The notes below the pieces were generated by a model. That model did not search any database, was not told the origin of the DNA, and saw only the letters and a program-made list of their open reading frames with translations. This document shows, piece after piece, positions 15,922 to 22,231 of a stretch of 35,554 bases of DNA. A program made the position numbers and the translations under genes. The stretch's first letter is position 1, and every line of letters starts with the position of its first letter. This stretch comes from Candidatus Amesbacteria bacterium RBG_19FT_COMBO_48_16 (GTDB lineage Bacteria > Patescibacteriota > Microgenomatia > CAZETR01 > Amesbacteraceae): NCBI GenBank assembly GCA_001775555.1, contig MEXE01000017.1:5699-41252 (forward strand). Reading direction: 5' to 3'.

Positions 15922-16834
15922 TACTTTTCCGAGTCTCTGCGACGTAGACACCGGCGGCGATGATTGCTGAACCAAGGATTGCCGGCCAGGTGATGTGTTC
16001 ACCCAGCCAAAAGTAAGCCAGGGGAGCGGTGAAAACGGGTGGCAGGAAAAGAAAGACGTTGGCTTCGGAAACTTCGACTATCTTTTGAGCTTTCTGATAC
16101 AGCCAGTAAGCCAGGGATCCGGAGAAGACGACCATGTAGAGGACGCCGAGGTGGGCTGCAGGAGGACTAGTTAATAGTGAAAAGTAAATAGTAATAGGAT
16201 TTTTAAATATTAAGGCTATGACAGACATGGAGACAAAACCTAAGAAAAACATATTGGTAGTCAAAAGCAGGGGGGAAAGATGGCCCAGTTGTCTTTTGGT
16301 GAGCAGGACGTATCCTACCCAAGCCAAAGTTCCTGCCAGGACCAGAAAATTACCGATCAGAGTACCAGAAAAAATCCGGCCGGATTCAAAGACGGGTTGG
16401 ATGATGACGAAGATGGTACCTATAAATGCAATCAATTGGCCAAGTTTTTCTCTGGGAGTGATGTGTTCTTTGAGAAAATAATAACCAGCAAGGGAAACAA
16501 GAATCGGTGAGGCAGAATTGATAATTGAACCGTCGAGTGAAGAAGTCAGATCCAGACCCCAAAAAAGCAAGCCTAACTGGAGGGTGGAACCGAGAAGGCC
16601 ACCGATAATAAAGGTCAGCCATTCCCGGCGTGACAGGGAGGCGAGAGCGGACCAGGTCCGGGGCTGGGTGATCGCAAGCAGGGGGATGAGGATAAGGCTG
16701 GTAAGAAAGAAGCGATATGTAAGGAAAGTTATGGTGTCGAAATAATTGAAAGTAAACTTGATCACCGGGACGGCAAAACCCCAAATAACAGCAACAGTCA
16801 GAAGCATTAAATTTGCACGCAGACGAGGAGACAT
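15899..16834 (-). CDS. EamA/DMT-superfamily transporter
   Basis: A 311-residue integral membrane protein with about ten transmembrane helices in two repeated EamA halves, starting NLMLLTVAVIWGFAVPVIKF. The drug/metabolite transporter superfamily exports amino acids, nucleosides or other metabolites; the substrate cannot be told from sequence. One loop (TIYFSLLTSPP, coded near 16168-16199) is written in a low-complexity TAAATAGTAA-type repeat and may be a small in-frame insertion. Just upstream of the start is a tandem TCACTAA heptamer repeat, and I see no clear promoter there. Confidence 0.88.
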   Translation of the reverse strand: MSPRLRANLMLLTVAVIWGFAVPVIKFTFNYFDTITFLTYRFFLTSLILIPLLAITQPRTWSALASLSRREWLTFIIGGLLGSTLQLGLLFWGLDLTSSLDGSIINSASPILVSLAGYYFLKEHITPREKLGQLIAFIGTIFVIIQPVFESGRIFSGTLIGNFLVLAGTLAWVGYVLLTKRQLGHLSPLLLTTNMFFLGFVSMSVIALIFKNPITIYFSLLTSPPAAHLGVLYMVVFSGSLAYWLYQKAQKIVEVSEANVFLFLPPVFTAPLAYFWLGEHITWPAILGSAIIAAGVYVAETRKSISPQTPG

Positions 16835-16842
16835 TGGGTAAT

Positions 16843-16870
16843 GATTAGTGATTAGTGATTAGTGACTAGG
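16843..16870 (+). repeat. Tandem heptamer GATTAGT (about four copies)
   Basis: Three copies of GATTAGT and a degenerate fourth (GACTAGG) fill the gap between the EamA start and the end of hisS. Related short AT-rich repeats occur elsewhere in this window. Confidence 0.7.
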
Positions 16871-18079
16871 TTATTTTGACAGAAGGGAGGGGATTTCGGA
16901 AGGAGATGTCTGCTGCTGGGTGCCGGTAGAGAGGGTTTTTAGCATAACCTGGTTTTTGGCGATTTCTTCAGGGCCGAGGATCACGACATAGGGGATACCC
17001 TTTTTGGAGGCGTATTTCAGTTGTTTGTCCAGTTTAGCCTCGGGGTCGGGATAAAGCTCGGTGTTAACACCTTGGGAGCGGAGAGACAGAGACAGAGATA
17101 GAGAGTTGGGAAAAAATTCGGGGGAGAAAATAGTGACCAGGATTCGGGTAGGTTGAGGGTATGCGGGAGCTAACCCAAATTGCTGGACAGCTTCCAGGGT
17201 ACGGTCGAATCCAAGAGCGATGCCGGTTCCCGGGAACGATTTTCCGATTAGTTTTTGGAATATTCCGTCGTAACGTTCACCGCCGGCAACCGAGCCTGCA
17301 GTATATCCCGGAATGATGATTTCCCAGATCGGACCCTGGGAGTAAGAAAATGACCTGGCAAGGGTAGGCTGGAAACGATACCAGGAGTCAGGGTATCCTA
17401 AACCTTTGAGATAAGCGTAAATTGTTTTGATTTCTTCATTGGGTTGTAAGTTTTTGACGTAATCTAAATATTTTTGGGCTTGAGCCGTTGAAATGCCTTT
17501 ACTGTTCATATCATCGATAAATCCCGGTTCGCCGATTTTCCCCAATTTATCGATGGCGACGATGGCCGGATAGGGGAGGTCTTTTAATAGTTCACGGCTG
17601 TTGATAAGAGCCGTAACCTCTTTAAATCCCAGTTGTCTGTATACTTCCAAAGTCAGGGCGATTACTTCGGCGTCGGCAATCCTGGATTCAACACCGAAAA
17701 TATCAAAGTCAATCTGGGTGAACTCCCGAAACCTTCCGGCTTGGGGTTTCTCGGCCCGGAAATTGGATTGAATTTGATAGCGGCGCCAGGGAAAAGTGAG
17801 TTGATTAATATTTTGGGCGACTACCCGGCAAGTGGGCAGAGTTTGATCGTAGCGAAGCATAACTTCCCGGCCACCCAGATCGGTAAATTTGTAAAAGAGT
17901 TTTTCGTCTTCACCGATCTCACCAGCGAACAGTTCTGCCGGTTCCAGGGTGGGGGTTTCCAGGGGTTCATAACCCCAGCTTTCCAAAACGGGAATGATTT
18001 TGTTTTTTAGCCACTGCCTGACCCATGCCTGGGGAGGCAAGAAGTCGCGGAAGCCTTTGAGAGGAAGAGTCGTGGACAT
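16871..18079 (-). CDS. hisS: Histidine--tRNA ligase
   Basis: A 402-residue class II aminoacyl-tRNA synthetase that charges tRNA-His. The start PLKGFRDFLPP is the HisRS motif. Motif 1 follows, then the ATP site FRAEKPQAGRFREFTQIDFDIFG (motif 2 loop). The histidine pocket appears as AGGERYDGI with an inserted Glu relative to the common AGGRYDGL, and motif 3 reads GIALGFDRTLEAV. The C-terminal anticodon-binding domain covers the last 90 residues. It starts three bases after the antitoxin stop with no Shine-Dalgarno site, so it is translated in coupling with that gene. It is the last gene of a - strand unit headed by a T-box leader and tRNA-His. Confidence 0.96.
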   Translation of the reverse strand: MSTTLPLKGFRDFLPPQAWVRQWLKNKIIPVLESWGYEPLETPTLEPAELFAGEIGEDEKLFYKFTDLGGREVMLRYDQTLPTCRVVAQNINQLTFPWRRYQIQSNFRAEKPQAGRFREFTQIDFDIFGVESRIADAEVIALTLEVYRQLGFKEVTALINSRELLKDLPYPAIVAIDKLGKIGEPGFIDDMNSKGISTAQAQKYLDYVKNLQPNEEIKTIYAYLKGLGYPDSWYRFQPTLARSFSYSQGPIWEIIIPGYTAGSVAGGERYDGIFQKLIGKSFPGTGIALGFDRTLEAVQQFGLAPAYPQPTRILVTIFSPEFFPNSLSLSLSLRSQGVNTELYPDPEAKLDKQLKYASKKGIPYVVILGPEEIAKNQVMLKTLSTGTQQQTSPSEIPSLLSK

Positions 18080-18082
18080 AAG

Positions 18083-18355
18083 TCAGAGATCGAATTTAAT
18101 GAAAAGCTGGGCGTCGAGAGCCGCGGCAATCTTACGCAGCAGGGTGAGAGAGGGCCTGGATGAGCCTGACTCAAGGCGGGAGATGCTGGCTTGGTCAGTA
18201 TTGGCCTTTCTGGCTAGTGCTTGTTGGGTCAAACGTCTTTTGATTCTGGCGGCAATTAAACTCCTGGCCAGTTGGTATTCCGGCTCAAGCTTTTTAATTT
18301 CCTTAGCCACCTCAGGATCCTTGAGGAGCTCTTTTTGAAAAACCTTCCAGTTCAT
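18083..18355 (-). CDS. higA: XRE-family antitoxin (HigA-like)
   Basis: A 90-residue protein with a C-terminal helix-turn-helix (residues about 40-80: LTQQALARKANTDQASISRLESG) of the XRE type and an N-terminal helical stretch. It follows a HigB-like toxin by 28 bases, in the toxin-first order typical of higBA. A promoter with TTGACA-16-TATATT lies over the toxin end, and an inverted repeat TATGTT-6-AACATA covers its -10, as expected for autorepression. The start codon is nine bases from the -10, so the message would be leaderless. hisS begins three bases after the stop. The HigA name rests on arrangement and fold, not on a search. Confidence 0.85.
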   Translation of the reverse strand: MNWKVFQKELLKDPEVAKEIKKLEPEYQLARSLIAARIKRRLTQQALARKANTDQASISRLESGSSRPSLTLLRKIAAALDAQLFIKFDL

Positions 18356-18357
18356 AT

Positions 18358-18392
18358 TATGTTGAATATAACATATTTTACTGCTATGTCAA
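18358..18392 (-). promoter_or_regulatory. Antitoxin promoter with overlapping inverted-repeat operator
   Basis: On the - strand TTGACA (plus 18387-18392) and TATATT (plus 18365-18370) are 16 bases apart. The -10 is inside the inverted repeat TATGTT-GAATAT-AACATA at 18358-18375. It should drive higA and, by read-through, hisS. Confidence 0.65.
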
Positions 18393-18722
18393 TGTTTTTG
18401 ATCTGACGAGGGCGGTTTCTATTTCCTTTTTGGGAGTTTTGTTGGTTTTCTTGAAGAATACATTAAGAATATAAAACTTGTTTTTGACGTTGGTGTAAAT
18501 GAGCCGCAGTGAGATTTTACCTGTGGTTCGAAGTTCGAAAAGTTTCCTATAGCCTGATAGTTTTTTTGAATAAGGAGCTCTTAGTTGGGGACCAAATTTA
18601 GCGAGAAGTTCCAATACAAAGTTGACCCTAGCCTTTTGGGATGGTTGTAACGAGCGTAAAAATTCAGCAATGGGTTCTTTGCCAGATGGGGTTCTAAATA
18701 ATTCTACCTGGTACATGGTCAT
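18384..18722 (-). CDS. higB: HigB-like toxin (RelE superfamily, Gp49 type)
   Basis: A 112-residue protein with the phage-derived Gp49/HigB pattern: N-terminal VELFRTPSGKEPIAEFLRSL, a helix, then KLSGYRKLFELRTTGKISLRLIYTNVKNKFYILNVFFKKTNKTP, ending with a helix. Members are ribosome-dependent mRNA endonucleases of the RelE fold; the basic and aromatic residues of the last strands (FKKTNKTP) match the usual active region. It begins 12 bases after an unknown gene and precedes the antitoxin. A second start two codons later is possible. Confidence 0.85.
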   Translation of the reverse strand: MTMYQVELFRTPSGKEPIAEFLRSLQPSQKARVNFVLELLAKFGPQLRAPYSKKLSGYRKLFELRTTGKISLRLIYTNVKNKFYILNVFFKKTNKTPKKEIETALVRSKTLT

Positions 18723-18734
18723 AGCTTGATTATT

Positions 18735-19610
18735 TCATTGATAACCGGTGTTATCAATTCCAAAAGGGTAAATAACTGGTAATTTGTCATTAAAGATTTG
18801 AGATATTAACGGTTGGTACATTTTTGAACGAAGTAACGATGGTTTTTCATTCTGTAGTAGAATGGCATTTGGAAAAAACAGATAGATAAAAAATCCTTGG
18901 AGCAGATATTCGGTAAATTTGCGTTTGACCCAAATATCTAATGTGGACGGGGGTGGGACTATCAGATTGGGAAAATACTTTCCCGGGCCAAAAGCCAATT
19001 TAAGACGGCGGATTTCCCAACGAAAATCTGTTGATGAAAAATAGGCCTTTATTTGGGGTAAGAGGGTGTTGAATATTGTTTCAAAGCTAATACCGGTTTT
19101 TAGTTGGAGGTCTTTTTCCCATTGTCTCCAATTAACTACTTGGAAATTTCTAACCTCCTGATCTTTGAGCCAAATGTTTAAATTTTTCTTATATTGCTTC
19201 CATCGGGTTTCATATTTAGGCCAGAGTGAATCGGTCGGGGATTTAAGAATTGAGAAGCTTTGGGTAAAGATATAGTAAGGATCGGTGTTACCGATGATGA
19301 TTTTAACCTCTACAGGATATATAGATTGGAGTTGTGAAATGAGCTTTTTTAAAGTAGGGAGATCCGGCTCAAGATTATTACCAATGGGGTTGACGCTGAC
19401 ATATTTCCAGGGTCGTTTTGAGTTAAATAGATAGCTGTCATTAATAGTGGAGCAAGTAAAAATGACCAAATTGAGGGGGAGGTTTTTGATAACCTGATCG
19501 GTAACACGGAAAGCAATTAAACTTTTATCGGGGTTGGGGGGTAATTTGTCTAGGGACGTTAACTTTTGACACAGCTGGCTGATGATCTTAGCTTGAGATG
19601 AATTTACCAC
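18735..19610 (-). CDS. Unknown protein, paralogue of the preceding gene
   Basis: A 291-residue soluble protein that I do not recognise. It shares an ordered set of motifs with the gene just upstream: LVIFTCSTINDSYLF against VELFTFACPEIDSAYLT; VKIIIGNTDPYYIF against LTIIVGEEDEENYLF; and a C-terminal block with YLLQG, a PN turn, LQNEKPSLLRSKM, then KLPVIYPF against KLPFIYPF. The two are therefore tandem paralogues of one family. No membrane segment or signal peptide is seen. It overlaps its paralogue by seven bases and is followed by higB after 12 bases, so it lies in the tRNA-His/hisS unit. A role tied to histidine or tRNA-His is suggested by position only. Confidence 0.75.
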   Translation of the reverse strand: MVNSSQAKIISQLCQKLTSLDKLPPNPDKSLIAFRVTDQVIKNLPLNLVIFTCSTINDSYLFNSKRPWKYVSVNPIGNNLEPDLPTLKKLISQLQSIYPVEVKIIIGNTDPYYIFTQSFSILKSPTDSLWPKYETRWKQYKKNLNIWLKDQEVRNFQVVNWRQWEKDLQLKTGISFETIFNTLLPQIKAYFSSTDFRWEIRRLKLAFGPGKYFPNLIVPPPSTLDIWVKRKFTEYLLQGFFIYLFFPNAILLQNEKPSLLRSKMYQPLISQIFNDKLPVIYPFGIDNTGYQ

Positions 19611-20707
19611 GGTTGTTTTTTGGGATTAAACGGGTAAATAAAGGGAAGCTTTTCTTGTTCGGGAAGAGCGGAGTTGAGCATGTCAGTTCTCAAGTCGACT
19701 GGTTGTTCACTTTGGAGACCGACAGTGTTGGGTAAAGTTGTTTTGATAGTGACGCCTTGGAAACCGTAAGTGGCAACTTTCAACTGAGCGATTTGCCGAA
19801 GCTGGGTTTCTGTGGGTTGCGGCAAGCTGCCGTAATAACTTCCAGGTTGGAAAAACTCTGTCATGCGGGAAGCCTCTTGGTTAATAAGCGAAGGATTTAA
19901 CCCGCTTAGTGAGGAAGGAGAGGGAGGTTTAAGTTGAGTCCAGCCTAATATTTTTTGGGGAATTTCTTTTAAAAGTTTACGACATTGTTCTCTAAAACTC
20001 TCTAAATATTCAGACCGCCTTTGTTTGAGAAATTGGGGGTTGGTGCCAAAATTTCCTAAAACGGGGAAAAGATAGTTTTCTTCATCTTCTTCGCCCACTA
20101 TGATTGTTAATTCCCAGGGAATATCAGCTGCACCGAGATTTTGAGCAAGTTTCAGAATGGCCTTGGTATTGACGGAAATATTATTTCTGGAAGCACTGGT
20201 TTGGATAAAATAATCAGGATCTGGTCCGGTGAGATAAGCCGAGTCTATTTCAGGGCACGCAAAGGTAAATAATTCGACTTTTTGGTTTTTTACTAAACCG
20301 GATTGAATTTGGCGAAGTATGGTGGTTCGATCGGGGTTGAGACCGGCGGGGAAAAATCTGTCACATTCGAGAATTGCGCCGACTGCCAAGCGAATATCTT
20401 CCGGTAAATCACGGGAGAATCCGTATTCCTCGCTGATCTGATCAGCCAGTTGTTGACGGGTTTTAGATATCCGTTCGGTTAACGGTTGGACTGAACGCAG
20501 TAGGCGGAATGCTTGGTTTAATGCTAGGGTTTGGTCTGGTTTCGGAAGACCTTTGGCCGAGGCTTGATCCCAGCGGCGTTGATAATCGTCCCGCAGAGAT
20601 TTTGCCTGAGAAAGTTTCTTTTCGATATCGGTTTCTAAACCACGGGATGAGAGACGGTTTTTGTACTCCGTTTTGAGGGTTGAAAGAATATCAAAATCGG
20701 GTGACAT
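19604..20707 (-). CDS. Unknown protein, first of two tandem paralogues
   Basis: 367 residues from the ATG at 20707. A start farther upstream would run through tRNA-His and is rejected. The N-terminal 110 residues are helical and charged, partly coiled-coil-like. The domain shared with the downstream paralogue begins near residue 140 (VELFTFACPEIDSAYLT) and ends with KLPFIYPF close to the C terminus. The family is unknown to me; an alpha/beta fold is likely from the hydrophobic strands ELTIIVG and VELFTF. The start codon is three bases from the 3' end of tRNA-His, so 3' processing of the tRNA would leave a nearly leaderless mRNA. Confidence 0.75.
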   Translation of the reverse strand: MSPDFDILSTLKTEYKNRLSSRGLETDIEKKLSQAKSLRDDYQRRWDQASAKGLPKPDQTLALNQAFRLLRSVQPLTERISKTRQQLADQISEEYGFSRDLPEDIRLAVGAILECDRFFPAGLNPDRTTILRQIQSGLVKNQKVELFTFACPEIDSAYLTGPDPDYFIQTSASRNNISVNTKAILKLAQNLGAADIPWELTIIVGEEDEENYLFPVLGNFGTNPQFLKQRRSEYLESFREQCRKLLKEIPQKILGWTQLKPPSPSSLSGLNPSLINQEASRMTEFFQPGSYYGSLPQPTETQLRQIAQLKVATYGFQGVTIKTTLPNTVGLQSEQPVDLRTDMLNSALPEQEKLPFIYPFNPKKQPW

Positions 20708-20710
20708 AGG

Positions 20711-20783
20711 GGTGGGTGAGGGGAGTCGAACCCCCACTACCGGCTCCACAAACCGGTGTGCTGACCGTTGCACTACACCCACC
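20711..20783 (-). tRNA. tRNA-His (GTG)
   Basis: A full cloverleaf on the - strand with anticodon GTG in the loop TTTGTGG. The acceptor pairs GGTGGGTG with CACCCACC over eight base pairs, i.e. it includes the encoded G-1 opposite the C73 discriminator that HisRS reads. The T arm carries GGTTCGACTC. The 3' CCA is not encoded (CCT follows). It lies downstream of a T-box leader and upstream of two unknown genes, higBA and hisS, all on the same strand. Confidence 0.96.
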
Positions 20784-20785
20784 TT

Positions 20786-20816
20786 ATTTAGCCATTAGCT
20801 TTTGGCCATTAGCTTT
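20786..20816 (+). repeat. Short direct repeat GCCATTAGCTTTT
   Basis: Two near-identical copies of GCCATTAGCTTTT(T/G) lie in tandem between the terminator hairpin and tRNA-His. No separate tRNA promoter is evident here. Confidence 0.6.
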
Positions 20817-20821
20817 TTGAA

Positions 20822-20875
20822 AAGATAAAACCCTCGTTACTTGGCCACGAAAAATCGTGAACAAGGAACGAGGGT
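20822..20875 (-). terminator. Strong hairpin terminator between the T-box and tRNA-His
   Basis: On the - strand ACCCTCGTT and AACGAGGGT form nine base pairs, extended inward by CTTG/CAAG and CACGA/TCGTG around a T loop, followed by TTTTATCTTTT. It stands downstream of the T-box's own terminator. It could be a second gate or a structural insulator before tRNA-His. Confidence 0.65.
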
Positions 20876-20878
20876 CAC

Positions 20879-21062
20879 AAAAAAGGACCTCCGCGGTCCC
20901 ATCCTTATTTGTCCCGAGGATTACTCTCGGAACCTCTCTGGCTGGCTCGAACACGCTTGGCGGGTTGATTTCAGCTGGCTGATTTTTACAGTTTGCCTTC
21001 TGTCCGGTATTTGGCCGGCTCCTGGCGGATCGTGACTCCGCTGATAACGGATTTACTAATTA
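20879..21062 (-). promoter_or_regulatory. T-box riboswitch, probably histidine-specific
   Basis: The - strand transcript carries the conserved T-box element AAGGATGGGACCGCG (plus 20892-20906). The same bases form the 5' arm of a terminator GGACC-GCGGA-GGTCC followed by six T (plus 20879-20899). The alternative pairing AAGGA with TCCTT would be the antiterminator with UGGGACC in the bulge. UGGN is UGGG, which pairs with CCCA, the 3' end of a tRNA with discriminator C73, as in tRNA-His. Directly upstream is a stem III-like hairpin (plus 20911-20933, eight pairs). Near the 5' end a hairpin GCGGA-loop-TCCGC (plus 21025-21041) shows CAC, a His codon, in its seven-base loop. A long canonical Stem I is not evident, so Stem I may be a short type. 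Class call strong; specificity inferred. Confidence 0.8.
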
Positions 21063-21068
21063 TCTTAT

Positions 21069-21097
21069 AGTATAGGATGGGAAAGTTTGTTTGTCAA
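21069..21097 (-). promoter_or_regulatory. Promoter of the T-box/tRNA-His/hisS unit
   Basis: On the - strand TTGACA (plus 21092-21097), a 17-base spacer and TATACT (plus 21069-21074) form a near-consensus promoter. The start would be near 21062. It is the clearest consensus promoter upstream of tRNA-His. Confidence 0.75.
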
Positions 21098-21416
21098 GAG
21101 GTAGACGAATATTGACTGTGATGGTAGCGACTGGGGTGTTGTTGGGGCTGGCCGGATTTAAAAAATATAGCTTGTTATATGCATCATGCATCGATGCATG
21201 ATACATAATGGGTTTTGGGTGGAAGGGGGTGAAATATTGGGTTGGATGGAGGATGGTCATCGTCCGATAAGTTCTCCGATAGAGAAGGAGAATGAGAAGT
21301 GGAGGAATAGAACGAAGTGGGTATGGGGGCTGTTTCTGGCGGGAGTGGGTTTTTACCGCTCGGCGAAAATTCGGTACCCTGGTTAAAGAAGATTTGACGG
21401 GGAGAGTAAAACGTAG
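21098..21416 (+). other. Gap between the T-box promoter and a small membrane gene: palindrome and weak small frames
   Basis: The stretch holds a long palindrome (21179-21206) and only short frames. A 26-codon hydrophobic frame starts at ATG 21120 and ends inside the palindrome. A frame with WVWGLFLAGVGF stops near 21386 and overlaps, one frame off, a basic frame from ATG 21292 to 21444 (after AGAAGGAG). Together these could be a frameshifted remnant of a small membrane protein. None is convincing alone. Confidence 0.35.
21179..21206. repeat. 28-base near-perfect palindrome
   Basis: ATCATGCATC at 21183-21192 is followed directly by its reverse complement GATGCATGAT at 21193-21202. One mismatched pair then gives way to a further ATG/CAT pair, so the dyad covers 21179-21206. 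Having no loop, it is better suited to binding a dimeric protein than to forming a terminator. Confidence 0.75.
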
Positions 21417-21418
21417 AT

Positions 21419-21613
21419 GTGAAAGAGAGATTGAAAGGAGTGACTAAGACGGCGTTAGTCGCGGAGGCAATCTTCGTTGGATTTACGATTCTGAATATTA
21501 TTTTTTGGCAGAATGAAACTTGGGAGAAGGTTGCACCCGGATTGCTGTTAGGAGCCTTTGCGGTGGGAACCTTGGCTTTGTTAGGATCGTTGGTGAGTAA
21601 GTCTAAGGGATAA
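21419..21613 (+). CDS. Small membrane protein (unknown)
   Basis: A 64-residue protein from a GTG start at 21419, with a basic N terminus (MKERLKG) and two hydrophobic segments (about residues 12-30 and 40-58), ending SKSKG. It matches no family I can name. The sequence is tail to tail with the DUF5666-like gene, overlapping it by 11 bases. Its start is uncertain because no clear ribosome site or -10 is positioned well. Confidence 0.5.
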   Translation: MKERLKGVTKTALVAEAIFVGFTILNIIFWQNETWEKVAPGLLLGAFAVGTLALLGSLVSKSKG

Positions 21614-22220
21614 GGTGGATGAGGAGGGCGGAGGCGGAGTCGGCAACGAAGATGAGTTTGGTGCCGATTTTGATATCCGTGAATTTAGATTTTGCGGAGT
21701 ATTTGGTGATAGAAGATATTTTAAGGGTGATGGTTTTTTTGTCGGGATGTTCCAGAGTGAGGGAACCGGATGCAGTTTTGGTTACAGTACCGAATAGAAC
21801 CTGGCGTTTGTCCTCCGGCGGACGGGGAGTGACGATAAGCCGCTTGGCGGTCATGAGCCCTGAGCCGTCGACGTCTCCCATGGCGATGACAAAGTCGCCG
21901 ACTTTGAGGTCGGCCGGGGTACCATCCTTACCCGTGGCGAGTTTGATAGCGGTGTCGGTAGTTACAGTGGCCTGACGGGATTGGTTTTTCAGATTGGCGA
22001 TTGTGACGGTCGCGTCGAGCTTGGCGGATATGCTGCCTACGTAGGCTTTTTTGGTAACTGCCTTTTTGATTTGCGAAAGCTCTTCCGCGACTTGTTTTTT
22101 GATAGTATCCCGCAGGCCGGAATCAGTGGCAGTAGGGGTTTGAGCATTAGCATGACCAGAAAGTAAATAGTAAATAGTGAATAGTAAGAGTAGGAAAGAA
22201 ATATTTTTGGATTTTTGCAT
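21603..22220 (-). CDS. Secreted protein with DUF5666-like repeats
   Basis: A 205-residue exported protein. A signal peptide (about 1-26, ending near HANAQ) is followed by a helical region and two repeated beta units of the DUF5666 type: YVGSISAKLDATVTIANL...KVGDFVIAMGDVDGSGLMTAKRLIV (about 60-130) and LFGTVTKTASGSLTLEHPDKKTITLKI...KIGTKLIFVAD (about 142-200). DUF5666 has no known activity. Part of the signal peptide (FTIYYLLS) is encoded by the low-complexity TAAATAGTAAATAG repeat at 22162-22190. It lies 11 bases after an Ig-like anchored protein, suggesting a two-gene envelope operon. Confidence 0.8.
   Translation of the reverse strand: MQKSKNISFLLLLFTIYYLLSGHANAQTPTATDSGLRDTIKKQVAEELSQIKKAVTKKAYVGSISAKLDATVTIANLKNQSRQATVTTDTAIKLATGKDGTPADLKVGDFVIAMGDVDGSGLMTAKRLIVTPRPPEDKRQVLFGTVTKTASGSLTLEHPDKKTITLKISSITKYSAKSKFTDIKIGTKLIFVADSASALLIHLIP
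22162..22190 (+). repeat. Low-complexity TAAATAG repeat inside a signal peptide
   Basis: AGTAAATAGTAAATAG and degenerate copies encode part of the hydrophobic core of the DUF5666-like protein's signal peptide on the - strand. A related tract lies in the EamA gene near 16170-16199. Confidence 0.55.
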
Positions 22221-22231
22221 ATTGATTTTGG

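Noticed and set aside
19604..20782. Longer N terminus for the unknown gene before tRNA-His
   Set aside because: The added 25 codons would be the tRNA-His gene read in frame; the ATG at 20707 is the first outside it.
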